From an uncultured Ruminococcus sp. (GTDB lineage: Bacteria; Bacillota; Clostridia; UBA1212): a DNA stretch of 61,150 nucleotides. Positions within the stretch are counted from its first letter, which is position 1; each line of letters begins with the position of its first letter. The stretch covers positions 136,441 through 197,590 of the forward strand of contig CADAZX010000001.1 of the NCBI GenBank assembly GCA_902792515.1, given 5' to 3'. Below are positions 36,582 to 45,138 of this stretch, piece by piece. The position numbers and the translations under genes were made by a program. Below the pieces are notes generated by a model. It made no database searches. It saw only the letters and a program-made list of their open reading frames with translations, and had not been told where the DNA came from.

Positions 36582-37859
36582 ATGTATAAGAAAAGAATCA
36601 TAGATAAATTGCTCGATTTGAAACTTGAATCTTTTGGCGCGACGCTTATAAAAGGACCAAAGGGATGCGGTAAAACGACTTCGGCGAAACAGAAGGCAAA
36701 GAGTTTTGTTGAGTTTCAGGATGAGGAAGTACGTGACAATTTGTTGGCTGTCGCGGAAACCGCACCCAAAAAGCTACTGATTGGCGAGCGCCCTCGGCTA
36801 TTTGACGAATGGCAGGATGCACCGAAACTATGGGGCGCAATCAGGAAAGATATCGATGACTCCGGATTGAACGGGCAGTATATCCTTACGGGTTCATCCT
36901 CCCGGGAAATCAAAACGGCGCACACCGGAACACTTCGAATCAGTCAACTCCAGATGTATCCAATGAGTTTGTTTGAAAGTGAAGAATCAAATGGTTCAGC
37001 CTCGTTAAAGGAACTATTTGATTCACCGGAACAATTTGACGGGTGTGAATCAAATCTTTCAATTGACGGGCTTATTTTCGCTATTTGCCGCGGAGGATGG
37101 CCTCGCGCTCTTCTAAATAAAACACCACGTTCTAAGCTCGAAATTGCCAGGGATCTTTTCCGTCAAACATGCTCGGTTGATATTTCGAACATTGATAATA
37201 CCAAGCGTAATCCAAGATGGGCACAGGCAATTCTGCAGTCATACAGCAGAAATATTTGTACGTTGGCGGGCACGGGCACGATTATAGGAGACGTGAAAGC
37301 AAACTTTGATATCAGCGATCCAACTGTTTACGACTATATACACGCTCTTGAAAAACTGTTCATCATTGAGGATGTGGAAGCCTGGTGCCCTGCTATTCGT
37401 TCAAAATCTTCAATCAGATCTTCCAACAAAAGGAACATGATCGATCCCTCAATTGCCGTTGCAGCATTGGGCCTTTCTCCAGAGTATTTCAACACGGATT
37501 TTAAGACACTGGGATTCTTATTTGAATCGCTTTGTATTCGCGATTTGAAGATCTATTCGGCTGCAATGGACGGTGCAATGTCATATTATCACGACCGCTA
37601 TAACTTGGAAGCAGACGGCGTACTTCATCTCAATGACGGAAGATATGCTTTGCTTGAATTTAAACTTGGGACAAAAGAAATCGAGGAAGGTGCGAAGCAT
37701 CTTCTTGAGATTGAATCGCTCATCCGGAAGTACAATGAAAAAGAAAAACAATGCCCTTTGCGGCTTCCTGATTTAAAAATAGTAATCACGGGATCGCAGT
37801 ACGGCTACAAACGTAAGGATGGTGTATACGTCATACCGATAGGATGCTTGAAAGATTAA
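36582..37859 (+). CDS. AAA+ ATPase of the AAA_14/DUF4143 type
   Basis: 425 aa. Walker A GPKGCGKTTSAKQ (residues 25-37), Walker B LFDEWQ (73-78), sensor-like YILTGSSSRE, then a DUF4143-type C-terminal region with a nuclease-like core ending ALLEFKLGTKEIEEGAKHL. The D...E-x-K spacing (EADGVLHL..LLEFKLG) is like PD-(D/E)xK folds. The biological role of the family is not established; it is common on mobile or accessory DNA. The start ATG 36582 follows AAGGAG; the frame opens nine codons earlier. Codon use and base composition are far more A+T-rich than all neighbours, which indicates recent transfer. Preceded by its own promoter and followed by a gene remnant. Confidence 0.85.
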   Translation: MYKKRIIDKLLDLKLESFGATLIKGPKGCGKTTSAKQKAKSFVEFQDEEVRDNLLAVAETAPKKLLIGERPRLFDEWQDAPKLWGAIRKDIDDSGLNGQYILTGSSSREIKTAHTGTLRISQLQMYPMSLFESEESNGSASLKELFDSPEQFDGCESNLSIDGLIFAICRGGWPRALLNKTPRSKLEIARDLFRQTCSVDISNIDNTKRNPRWAQAILQSYSRNICTLAGTGTIIGDVKANFDISDPTVYDYIHALEKLFIIEDVEAWCPAIRSKSSIRSSNKRNMIDPSIAVAALGLSPEYFNTDFKTLGFLFESLCIRDLKIYSAAMDGAMSYYHDRYNLEADGVLHLNDGRYALLEFKLGTKEIEEGAKHLLEIESLIRKYNEKEKQCPLRLPDLKIVITGSQYGYKRKDGVYVIPIGCLKD

Positions 37860-37888
37860 GTGGATAAAGGAGCTTTAATGCGTAATAA

Positions 37889-37978
37889 CCATTTTACCGT
37901 AAGAGTAATGACGGATTTGATGTTGAAGCTATGCTTGGCGCCCCCTATAAACGACCAGATCAAATTGTAATCTATTGA
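37889..37978 (+). pseudogene. Remnant of a coding sequence after the AAA+ gene
   Basis: An open frame of 29 codons without a start ends at TGA 37976-37978; it reads PFYRKSNDGFDVEAMLGAPY then eight or nine more residues, which has protein-like composition. An overlapping frame with ATG at 37878 and a GGAG site encodes 30 residues. The family is not recognised; it may be a deletion scar at the edge of the transferred segment. Confidence 0.25.
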
Positions 37979-38033
37979 ACGCCTCGCGAAGTCAGTTGCA
38001 TTACATGCGTTATTTCCGAACATATTCCGCATT

Positions 38034-38063
38034 CCCGCCCTCCAAACGGCGGGTCTTTTTTTT
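38034..38063 (+). terminator. Terminator downstream of the AAA+ gene segment
   Basis: CCCGCC/GGCGGG stem (38034-38039, 38048-38053) followed by TC and eight T. The return of high G+C here marks the right side of the A+T-rich segment. Confidence 0.8.
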
Positions 38064-38106
38064 GCCCTTTTTCTGCCGCGTCTTGCCCCTTTTCCCGCCG
38101 GTTTTC

Positions 38107-38135
38107 TTGACATCCACCCTCCTCCCCGCTATAAT
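38107..38135 (+). promoter_or_regulatory. Perfect-consensus promoter of the ThuA-like gene
   Basis: TTGACA (38107-38112), 17 bases, TATAAT (38130-38135), 36 bases before the start codon. Confidence 0.9.
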
Positions 38136-38171
38136 AAGCGCAGTAAAAAACGTTCAACGGAGGACGCAAAA

Positions 38172-38894
38172 ATGAGAAAAGTATTGATTTTTCAGGGCGG
38201 CTGGGACGGCCACGAGCCGGTTCTCACCTCAAAACGCTTCGCGCGCCTCATGGAAGAGGAAGGCTACAAAGCGGAGATTTACGACACCCTCGACTGTCTG
38301 AAAGACTACGAAAAGCTGCTCGAATACCACCTGATCGTCGCGTGCTGGACGATGGGAAGCATTCCCGGCGACTGTTCAAGGAACGTGGAGCGGGCGGTGG
38401 GCGCGGGCATCGGTCTCGCGGGCTGCCACGGCGGAATGTGCGACGCGTTCAGGCAGGACACCGAATGGCAGTTCATGACAGGCGGGCAGTGGGTCAGCCA
38501 CCCGGGCGGCGACGGCGTCGAATACATCGTGAACGTCCGCCACGGCTCCTCCCCGATCGTCGACGGCCTCGAGGACTTCAAGGTCTGCTCCGAGCAGTAC
38601 TACCTCCACGTCGACCCCTCCATCGAAGTGCTGGCCACCACGCGCTTCCCGCTTGTCGCCTATTACCACGCCTCGAACAAGCCGGTTGACATGCCTGTCG
38701 CGTGGACGAAATTCTGGGGCAACGGCCGCGTCTTCTACACCTCGCTCGGCCACCACGACGACGTTTTCGACAAGTCGCCGAACGCGGAGATCATGATGAA
38801 GCGCGGCATGCTCTGGGCAGCAGAAGGCCGGCAGGTCGTGCTCGACAAGGGCCTCACCACCGAACGCTTCGAAAACAACGCGAAAATGTACTGA
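38172..38894 (+). CDS. ThuA-like domain protein
   Basis: 240 aa, one ThuA domain of the class I glutamine-amidotransferase-like fold: VLIFQGGWDGHEP at the start, GCHGGMCDAFR with the family Cys-His-Gly-Gly region, VDPSIEVLATT, and WTKFWGNGRVFYTSLGHHDDVF. ThuA-like proteins occur in sugar-utilisation loci, often beside Gfo/Idh/MocA dehydrogenases; the reaction is not settled. One such dehydrogenase lies 2.1 kb downstream beyond an AAA+ gene. The start follows CGGAGG. No signal peptide. Flanked by its own promoter and terminator. Confidence 0.85.
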   Translation: MRKVLIFQGGWDGHEPVLTSKRFARLMEEEGYKAEIYDTLDCLKDYEKLLEYHLIVACWTMGSIPGDCSRNVERAVGAGIGLAGCHGGMCDAFRQDTEWQFMTGGQWVSHPGGDGVEYIVNVRHGSSPIVDGLEDFKVCSEQYYLHVDPSIEVLATTRFPLVAYYHASNKPVDMPVAWTKFWGNGRVFYTSLGHHDDVFDKSPNAEIMMKRGMLWAAEGRQVVLDKGLTTERFENNAKMY

Positions 38895-38905
38895 CGTCTT
38901 ATCAC

Positions 38906-38947
38906 GGGCAGGCGGGCGGGCAAAAGCCCAACCTTCCTGCCCTTTTT
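38906..38947 (+). terminator. Terminator of the ThuA-like gene
   Basis: GGGCAGG/CCTGCCC outer stem (38906-38912, 38936-38942) enclosing GGGCAAAAGCCC, then five T. Confidence 0.8.
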
Positions 38948-39000
38948 CATTCACGAATCATTCACGAACCCGCAAAAAAACGCCGAAAAAACCGCCAAAA

Positions 39001-39040
39001 ATAACCTATAACCTCTTGCAAAATAGGTTAAAATAGGTTA
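39001..39040. promoter_or_regulatory. Operator-like array of AACCT/AGGTT half-sites
   Basis: TAACCTAT (39002-39009) and AACCT (39010-39014) on one side face two direct copies of AAATAGGTTA (39021-39030, 39031-39040). Four half-sites surround and overlap the -35 and spacer of the promoter at 39016-39044, a layout fit for a dimeric repressor. Confidence 0.55.
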
Positions 39041-39044
39041 TAAT
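39016..39044 (+). promoter_or_regulatory. Promoter of the large AAA+ gene
   Basis: TTGCAA (39016-39021), 17 bases, TATAAT (39039-39044). It overlaps the operator-like array. Confidence 0.75.
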
Positions 39045-39073
39045 GTCAGTGGACCTGAAACGGAGGCGGTTTT

Positions 39074-40948
39074 ATGGATATTGTTGAAAAACTGAGAATC
39101 GAACTGGCTTCACTGCCGAAGGGCTATATCTCCAACAAAACAATAGGCGGAAAGGTCCGCCACTATCTGCAGTGGACCGAAAACGGAAAAATAAAAAGCA
39201 GGTATATAAAAGACAGTGAATACGAGGAAATCAAGGCGAAAATCGCGCGCCGGAAAGAACTTGCCGAACTGCTGAAGTCCCTCGAAAAGGCCGCCCCTCT
39301 GCTCGCTTTCGAGCCCTCCTTCACAGCCGAAACAGTTGGCGAAGGCGACATCGTCAGTTACAACGCTTCCGGCGGATATAATAACGGTATTGCCGCGATC
39401 ACAGGCGACCGTCTCGACCGGCTCGTGGCCGAACCGTCAAAGCTTGACACAAGAGACTGTTTTTCCGATATTGAGGAGTATCTGCACGGTCCCTGGTCGC
39501 CGCGAATCATGGTCGTATACGGCCTCCGCCGCACCGGGAAGACCACCCTTCTCTTCCAGGCAATAGGAAAAATGGACAGCGAGACCCGCAAAAAGGCCTT
39601 CTATATAAAGGCGCAAAAGGGTCAAACGATGTCTGGGCTTTATAACGCGATTGACCGGCTGTCCAAAGCGGGATATAAGTACGCGTTCATTGACGAGATC
39701 ACGTTTATTGACGACTTCATCGACACCGCTTCGGCGCTTGCGGACATTTACGCCGCCGGAGGCATGAAGATCGTCGTCTCCGGTACCGATTCCCTCGGCT
39801 TCTGGCTCGCGGAGAGGAATGAACTCTACGACAGAACGTTCACGATCCACACGACCCGGATCTCCTTTGCGGAGCATTCCCGCCTGCTGCACACCGACGA
39901 CATCGACGACTATATCCGCTTCGGGGGAACGCTCAGAGCCGGCGAATACGATTTCGACGATCCGGAACTGCGCGACGAATCGGTCTCCTTCCGCGACGAC
40001 GAGAGCACCCGCAGGTATATCGACACCGCCATCTGCCGCAACATTCAGCACAGTCTGAAATGCTACGAAAGCGGCACCCGGTTCATGCATCTGAAGGAGC
40101 TTTACGACGCACACGAGCTGACGAACGCGATCAACCGCATCATCGAGGACATGAACCACCGCTTCGTGCTGTCGGTTTTGAAGGACGACTTCAGGTCGGG
40201 TGATTTTTCGCTCGCCGAAAAGAATCTCCTTCGCGAACGCAACCCCGCGCTGCGCACTAATATCCTGCAGACGGTCGACCGCGGGAAGATCACGGAAAGG
40301 CTGATGCAAATTCTCGACATCAAAAACGCTTCGGAAACCGTAACGGAGCTGAAGCCGGCCCACGTCCGGGAGATCCGCGCCTACCTTGAAGCGTTGGATC
40401 TGATCGACAGTATTCCCGTGAGATACGCGTCTGGCGCGGGCGATGAAGACGACAGCGAAAACGTTGTTGTCACCCAGCCGGGAATGCGCTACTGCCAGGC
40501 GGAAGCTCTCGTCTGGTCGCTTAAAAAGGATGCCATTTTTGCGGAACTCTCCGAGGCGGAAAAAGACTACGTCATCGAAAAGATTCTCGACGAAGTCAAG
40601 GGCAGAATGCTTGAGGAAATCGTGCTGACGGAGGCAAAACACGCCCTGTCCGGCCGCGGATTCGACGTGTTCAAGTATCAGTTTATCGGCGGTGAGATCG
40701 ATATGATCGTCTACGACAAAAAGAACGGCAGCTGCCGGCTGTACGAGATCAAGCACGGTACGGTTCCCGTAAGAGAGCAGTGCAGGCACCTGCTGGACGA
40801 ACGCAATAGCGGGAATATCCGCCGCATCTTCGGCGAAATCGCGGGAAAAGCCGTGATTTACCGCGGTGAACCCATGTGCGCGGAATGGGGCGTCGACTAT
40901 CTGAACGCGAGCGAATTTCTGCGCGGAATCCGGGATTTTGGCGAATAA
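39074..40948 (+). CDS. Large AAA+/DUF4143-type ATPase with N-terminal YLQW domain
   Basis: 624 aa. Residues 1-70 form a small basic domain (SLPKGYISNKTIGGK, YLQWTENGKIKSRYI, then a charged helix) of the kind often seen on Firmicutes and archaeal mobile-DNA proteins (DUF6788-like). An AAA+ domain follows: Walker A GLRRTGKTTLL (150-160), Walker B YAFIDEITFID, sensor VVSGTDSLGFWL. The C-terminal third ends in a nuclease-like fold with FKYQFIGGEIDMIVYD and YEIKHG, a plausible PD-(D/E)xK core. Function unknown; defence, toxin-like or DNA-maintenance roles are possible. Base composition matches the host. The start follows CGGAGGCGG. It interrupts the ThuA/dehydrogenase neighbourhood. Confidence 0.82.
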   Translation: MDIVEKLRIELASLPKGYISNKTIGGKVRHYLQWTENGKIKSRYIKDSEYEEIKAKIARRKELAELLKSLEKAAPLLAFEPSFTAETVGEGDIVSYNASGGYNNGIAAITGDRLDRLVAEPSKLDTRDCFSDIEEYLHGPWSPRIMVVYGLRRTGKTTLLFQAIGKMDSETRKKAFYIKAQKGQTMSGLYNAIDRLSKAGYKYAFIDEITFIDDFIDTASALADIYAAGGMKIVVSGTDSLGFWLAERNELYDRTFTIHTTRISFAEHSRLLHTDDIDDYIRFGGTLRAGEYDFDDPELRDESVSFRDDESTRRYIDTAICRNIQHSLKCYESGTRFMHLKELYDAHELTNAINRIIEDMNHRFVLSVLKDDFRSGDFSLAEKNLLRERNPALRTNILQTVDRGKITERLMQILDIKNASETVTELKPAHVREIRAYLEALDLIDSIPVRYASGAGDEDDSENVVVTQPGMRYCQAEALVWSLKKDAIFAELSEAEKDYVIEKILDEVKGRMLEEIVLTEAKHALSGRGFDVFKYQFIGGEIDMIVYDKKNGSCRLYEIKHGTVPVREQCRHLLDERNSGNIRRIFGEIAGKAVIYRGEPMCAEWGVDYLNASEFLRGIRDFGE

Positions 40949-41009
40949 AGCACCCACAACGATATAAATTGAGTATAACCGAGCTTTGAAAAGAGTTTAA
41001 GGAGGCAAC

Positions 41010-42113
41010 ATGAAAACAGTAAAAATCGGATTCGTCGGCTGCGGCGCGATAAGCGGCATATATCTGGAAAACATCACCAAACGCTTCAAAGAGGTCGAAG
41101 TCATCGGCGTGTGCGATCTCATTCCCGAGCGCGCGCAGAACGCGGCGAAGCTCTACAACGTTCCGAAGATCTACAAGGACATGTACGAGCTTTTTGCCGA
41201 CCCGGAGGTCGACATCGTACTCAACATCACGCGCCCATACGAGCACTACGGCGTGTCGATGGCGGCCCTTAACGCCGGCAAACACGTCTATTCCGAAAAG
41301 CCCCTCGCCGCCTCCCTCGAGGAAGGCAACGAGATCATGGCTCTCGCAAAAGCCAAAGGCCTGATGCTCGGCGGCGCTCCGGACACCTTCCTTGGCGCGG
41401 GAATCCAGACCTGCCGCAAGCTGATCGACGACGGCGTGATCGGCGACATCGTGGGCTGCGCAGGCTTCATGATCTGCCACGGCCACGAGACCTGGCATCC
41501 CGACCCTGCGTTCTACTACAAGTACGGCGGCGGCCCGATGTTCGACATGGGTCCCTACTACCTCACCGCGATGCTGAACCTCTGCGGCGGCGTGGAGTCG
41601 GTTTCCGCGATGACCGGCACGTTCTTCCCGGAGCGCCTGATTACCAGCAAGCCCCACTACGGCGAAGTCGTGAAGGTCGAGGTCCCGACCCTCTACGCGG
41701 GAAATCTCCGGTTCACGAACGGCGCCATCGGCACGCTCTACACCACGTTCGACGTGTACTACCCCGGCCAGGCGCGGCTCGAAGTGTACGGCTCCAAAGG
41801 CACGCTTTACGTTCCCGACCCCAACTGCTTCAGCGGCCCGATAAAACTGTTCACGGCGGAGGGCGAAATGAAAGACGTACCTGCCGTCTTCGACTACCCT
41901 GACAACTGCCGCGGCCTAGGTCTTGCCGACATGGCCAAGGCCCTCCAAACGGGAAGGCCCTTCCGCGCCAATTCCAACCAGACCTACCACGTGCTCGAAA
42001 TAATGGACGGCTTCACCCGCAGCGGGAACGATCGCCGCGAGGTCGCCATGAAGTCCGTTTACGAGCGGCAGCCCTTGATGAATCCCGCCATGGAGCACGG
42101 GGTGCTTGACTGA
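41010..42113 (+). CDS. Gfo/Idh/MocA-family NAD(P)-dependent sugar dehydrogenase
   Basis: 367 aa. Rossmann fold at the N-terminus (KIGFVGCGAISGIYLENI), the EKPLAAS motif with catalytic-site Lys at about residue 96, and GGGPMFDMGPYYLTAML in the substrate domain. The family oxidises or reduces a sugar, inositol or sugar-acid hydroxyl; the substrate is not identifiable here. The start follows AAGGAGG by 6 bases. With the ThuA-like protein at 38172 and the isomerase-like TIM barrel at 59928 it forms a loose sugar-catabolism set. No strong promoter is seen in the 61-base gap, so it may be read from the AAA+ gene. Confidence 0.92.
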   Translation: MKTVKIGFVGCGAISGIYLENITKRFKEVEVIGVCDLIPERAQNAAKLYNVPKIYKDMYELFADPEVDIVLNITRPYEHYGVSMAALNAGKHVYSEKPLAASLEEGNEIMALAKAKGLMLGGAPDTFLGAGIQTCRKLIDDGVIGDIVGCAGFMICHGHETWHPDPAFYYKYGGGPMFDMGPYYLTAMLNLCGGVESVSAMTGTFFPERLITSKPHYGEVVKVEVPTLYAGNLRFTNGAIGTLYTTFDVYYPGQARLEVYGSKGTLYVPDPNCFSGPIKLFTAEGEMKDVPAVFDYPDNCRGLGLADMAKALQTGRPFRANSNQTYHVLEIMDGFTRSGNDRREVAMKSVYERQPLMNPAMEHGVLD

Positions 42114-42152
42114 CACTCATTAGTGTTTCACATTGAGCCGTATATATAATTT

Positions 42153-42192
42153 GCGGCCGGGGAGGATTCCGCCCTCCCGGCCGCCCTTTTTT
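42153..42192 (+). terminator. Terminator of the Gfo/Idh/MocA gene
   Basis: GCGGCCGGG/CCCGGCCGC stem (42153-42161, 42176-42184) and six T. Confidence 0.82.
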
Positions 42193-42229
42193 GCATTTAT
42201 TCTGCCGCGAATTCACGCCCGCAGCCCGC

Positions 42230-44209
42230 TTAAGTCTCAGGCACCGGAACGATTGCCGCGAGCGCTTCTTCTATCTTTTGAAACGCCTCCTTCGGGAACT
42301 CGTAAATGCCGCTGACCACTTCAACGAGCGGGGAATACTCCCGGTCGATTCTCAAAAACATACCGTCTCCGAGCTCGTAAAAGTTCATGCTAAAAGTCCT
42401 GCAATATACGGTGCAGACCAGAACGGAATCAGGCACCTTGAACTCCTTCATCTCCGTAAAATCGCCTCTGGACTCCAGTGTAAATATTATTAACGATTTC
42501 AGCAGGTTGAAGTCGTCGGAGCGCTTCGTATTGATACTGCCGAAGCCGTCGCCGTGAATTATATTCTCTCTTGTCGCGTATTGAAAATACGTCTCCTTTT
42601 CAAAGCCATTCCAAAACTTGATGTCTCTGTACTCGTCCCAGCAGGGGGAATCCACCCTTTCGTCTTCGTAAGCGGGCGTTTCGGGAACTTCCTGCAGCGT
42701 TCTGGAGTAGTAGATCGTCACGTCCTCCGGGTTGTCGCCGACAGCCAGCGAGTAATCGGTGAATACCGCGTATACGCGTCCGTTGATCCGTTCGGGATCT
42801 TTTGAAATACCTTTCAGGCTGATCGTTGCCCACGTTTGGGATTCGGTAAAGTAGCAGTAAAGTTCACCGTTTTCCAGCGAGTAGGCGTAGAAGCGGCTGT
42901 TGTCGTCGCTCCATGCCATGCAGCTTGCAAGTGCATTTTCGGTAATAACGGTTTTCTCGCCGGTGGTTGTGTCCTTGATTGATATCTGTCTTATTGAACC
43001 GTGTTTGTTTTCGCGAATGACAAGCACCTTCTCGTTGGCGAGAACTTCACCGGTGGCGGCGTCGTAGGCGGCAACCCCGGAAGACGGGAACTGATAATCG
43101 TCAACGGAAAAGACCTTCCCGCCGAAATAATAATTGGAGTCGCCCGGAAGCTCGACAAGAATTTTCGTGTCAAGGTTATAGAACAGTGTCTCGTGATGAT
43201 TGACCACCTCGGTCTCACCGTCGTAGCTTGGCGTGTTCCAGAAGTTTTGTATTTCCAATATGTTTCCGGTCAGGAAAACACCCGTTGTCCGCTTTCCTTC
43301 CACGTAATGCGCCGTCTCCGTCTTCCCGGCTTTATAATCGTAAAGGCTGATATAGTGCCCGGCTTGAGAAGAATTTACACATACGCAAACAACGCCGTCG
43401 TAAATGTCGCTGACGTAAAGATCAAGCACATCGGTCTGAAACCCCTGGTACCCGTCAGGAAGCGGAAGAGCAGTCGCCGTTCCTTCCGATCTGTTCATCA
43501 CCCAAATGCCGGAAGGCGTGTAGCGATTCTCATACAGAACAGTCACCGCCACGTTGTTTCTGTCCGCCCTGTCAACTATAAATTCCAGGCGGTTCTTGCC
43601 TACGTCGATTCCCGACGCTTTTATGAACTCATGTTCGAGGCATATTATCTCCCCGGTATACCGGTTGTAGTACACGCCGCCGCAGCCGCTGTGCTCGCCC
43701 ATCACGTCTGTGGGGATCATCTCCGCGCCGACGCTCCCGCCGTTGAAAGAGATCAGTTCGCGATTGGCGTTCCTGTAGGAAAGGTAGGTGACCGTCACGC
43801 CGTCTTGCGTGAAAGTAGTCGGCACGCTTGGATTTTCAGGCGTTTGGGTAGGCTCGGCGGTTGCGATTTCGGTCGGTGCCGGTGTCTGGGAAGGCGTTGC
43901 GGTTTCGGCAGGAATTTGCGTCTCGCCTGCCGGGGTTTCTGTCGGGAATGCCAGCGCGGGGTTCTCCGTGACCTGCGTTTTGCCGTCCGGGTCGTCGTTC
44001 CCGCCGTGGGGACCTTTATTCATTTTCGAGGCGAACACCGCGAGCAAAACCGCCGCGACCAGCAGTATCGCCGCCAGCGAAGCCGCGACAGGAACAAAGA
44101 CCTTCATGAACGGAACCGTCTTCCTTTCGGTGTGCTCCAGTTCATAAGCCCTCTCCTGAATGTCTTCGTCAAGCCCGGCTATAACGTCATACAGTTCTTC
44201 TCTTTTCAT
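42230..44209 (-). CDS. Membrane-anchored surface protein with anti-sigma-like N-terminus
   Basis: 659 aa. Residues 1-36 are a short charged cytoplasmic segment (MKREELYDVIAGLDEDIQER), 38-60 a single transmembrane helix, 75-140 a Thr/Pro-rich stalk, and 145-659 a large extracellular region rich in beta strands that may be a propeller (repeated YDYKAG, YNLDTK, YDAATGE blocks). Its ATG overlaps the stop of the XRE-sigma gene (ATGA), so the two are co-translated. A short cytoplasmic tail plus one helix after a sigma-like gene is the usual layout of an anti-sigma factor, so I infer that it holds its partner at the membrane and senses an outside signal. No zinc-binding anti-sigma motif is present. 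Confidence 0.7.
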   Translation of the reverse strand: MKREELYDVIAGLDEDIQERAYELEHTERKTVPFMKVFVPVAASLAAILLVAAVLLAVFASKMNKGPHGGNDDPDGKTQVTENPALAFPTETPAGETQIPAETATPSQTPAPTEIATAEPTQTPENPSVPTTFTQDGVTVTYLSYRNANRELISFNGGSVGAEMIPTDVMGEHSGCGGVYYNRYTGEIICLEHEFIKASGIDVGKNRLEFIVDRADRNNVAVTVLYENRYTPSGIWVMNRSEGTATALPLPDGYQGFQTDVLDLYVSDIYDGVVCVCVNSSQAGHYISLYDYKAGKTETAHYVEGKRTTGVFLTGNILEIQNFWNTPSYDGETEVVNHHETLFYNLDTKILVELPGDSNYYFGGKVFSVDDYQFPSSGVAAYDAATGEVLANEKVLVIRENKHGSIRQISIKDTTTGEKTVITENALASCMAWSDDNSRFYAYSLENGELYCYFTESQTWATISLKGISKDPERINGRVYAVFTDYSLAVGDNPEDVTIYYSRTLQEVPETPAYEDERVDSPCWDEYRDIKFWNGFEKETYFQYATRENIIHGDGFGSINTKRSDDFNLLKSLIIFTLESRGDFTEMKEFKVPDSVLVCTVYCRTFSMNFYELGDGMFLRIDREYSPLVEVVSGIYEFPKEAFQKIEEALAAIVPVPET

Positions 44210-44658
44210 TCCTGACACCTCTCCAAAAAAGTCCTGAGCGCCCTCCTCAAAACAACCAGCCTGTTGCGGATCGTGCCGTCGCTCTTCCCGAGCCTGCCGG
44301 CAATCGTCTTCGTGTCCATAAATCTCACGTATCTCATCAGAAATACCGCGGAATCCGCTTCGGTCAGCGTGCCGATATACTTCTCGACCAGTTTTGAGGC
44401 GTCCTTGGGGTCCATGCCGGCGGGAATGCACGTGTCGAGTTCGTCGTAAACCATTCTGTCCGCGTGAATCAGCCGGCCGGGTTCAACGTCAAACACCTCC
44501 GCGATTGCCTGCAACGTTTTGAAGCCGGGGTAACGCTTCCCGATCTCCCATTTGCTGACAAGGTGGCGCGAAACACAAAGCCTGTCCGCAAGTTCATCCT
44601 GCGTCAAGCCCTTTTCGATTCTCAGATCTTTGATTTTCTCGCCAACCAAAACAGCCAA
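44206..44658 (-). CDS. XRE helix-turn-helix fused to a sigma-70 region 4-like domain
   Basis: 150 aa. Residues 1-65 are an XRE/Cro-type helix-turn-helix (GEKIKDLRIEKGLTQDELA, VSRHLVSKWEIGKRYP). Residues about 95-146 (LTEADSAVFLMRY, then IAGRLGKSDGTIRNRL) match sigma-70 region 4, the -35-binding helix-turn-helix. No sigma region 2 is present, so it cannot melt a promoter alone; it may be a DNA-binding regulator that contacts or replaces region 4. The start is TTG 44658 behind GGAGGGG. It is coupled to the membrane protein gene by an ATGA overlap. Confidence 0.85.
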   Translation of the reverse strand: MAVLVGEKIKDLRIEKGLTQDELADRLCVSRHLVSKWEIGKRYPGFKTLQAIAEVFDVEPGRLIHADRMVYDELDTCIPAGMDPKDASKLVEKYIGTLTEADSAVFLMRYVRFMDTKTIAGRLGKSDGTIRNRLVVLRRALRTFLERCQE

Positions 44659-44819
44659 TCCCGACCCCTCCGCCTCTATTCTACCATGACTTTGCTATTT
44701 AAAAAAGAGACAAAATGTCATTCCCGGAAAATTCTTCAGTTTGTCGGGAATGAAGCAGTTTAACCATCGGAGAATAAAAGAAAAACTGCCATAAACAGTG
44801 AATTGGGAATGTTTTTGAT

Positions 44820-44861
44820 TAAAAACGGCCCGAAAGCCGGTGTTTCCAACGGTTTTCGGGC
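44820..44861 (-). terminator. Terminator downstream of the 45139-47082 lipoprotein
   Basis: Minus-strand 12-bp stem (44861-44850 with 44839-44828, GCCCGAAAACCG outward) followed by CGTTTTTAAT. It also forms the left edge of the duplicated segment discussed at 44910 and 47408. Confidence 0.7.
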
Positions 44862-44909
44862 GTATAGATAATTGTTACATATATCCGGCACGTCGTGCGC
44901 CGTTTTTTC

Positions 44910-44994
44910 TCAAGCCATGAGTGCCTTTATCTCGTCATAATTCGAAAGATCAAAAACGCTGAGTTTGGGCGCGGCCAGCGCATAAATTGCTGAA
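44910..44994 (-). pseudogene. Decayed C-terminal copy of the lipoprotein gene at 47479-48327
   Basis: The frame ending at TGA 44912-44910 encodes AAPKLSVFDLSNYDEIKALM, closely matching AAPKLNVFDISHYDAIKARL of the intact lipoprotein C-terminus. Homology also covers the DNA beyond the stop, to 44837. Upstream of about 44994 it is lost, so only the last ~28 codons survive. 44995-45138 holds no supported gene. Confidence 0.7.
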
Positions 44995-45138
44995 GTCTCA
45001 CCTCCATCACGAAGGAGAACAACTTACTCCCTCTTTATCTGCGCAATATCCCCATAGGAAAGCACGATGGAATGTTCTGACCCGTCTCCGGAAAACATAA
45101 CCCGGTCCGGATGATCACCGTATCTTCCGGATAACGGT

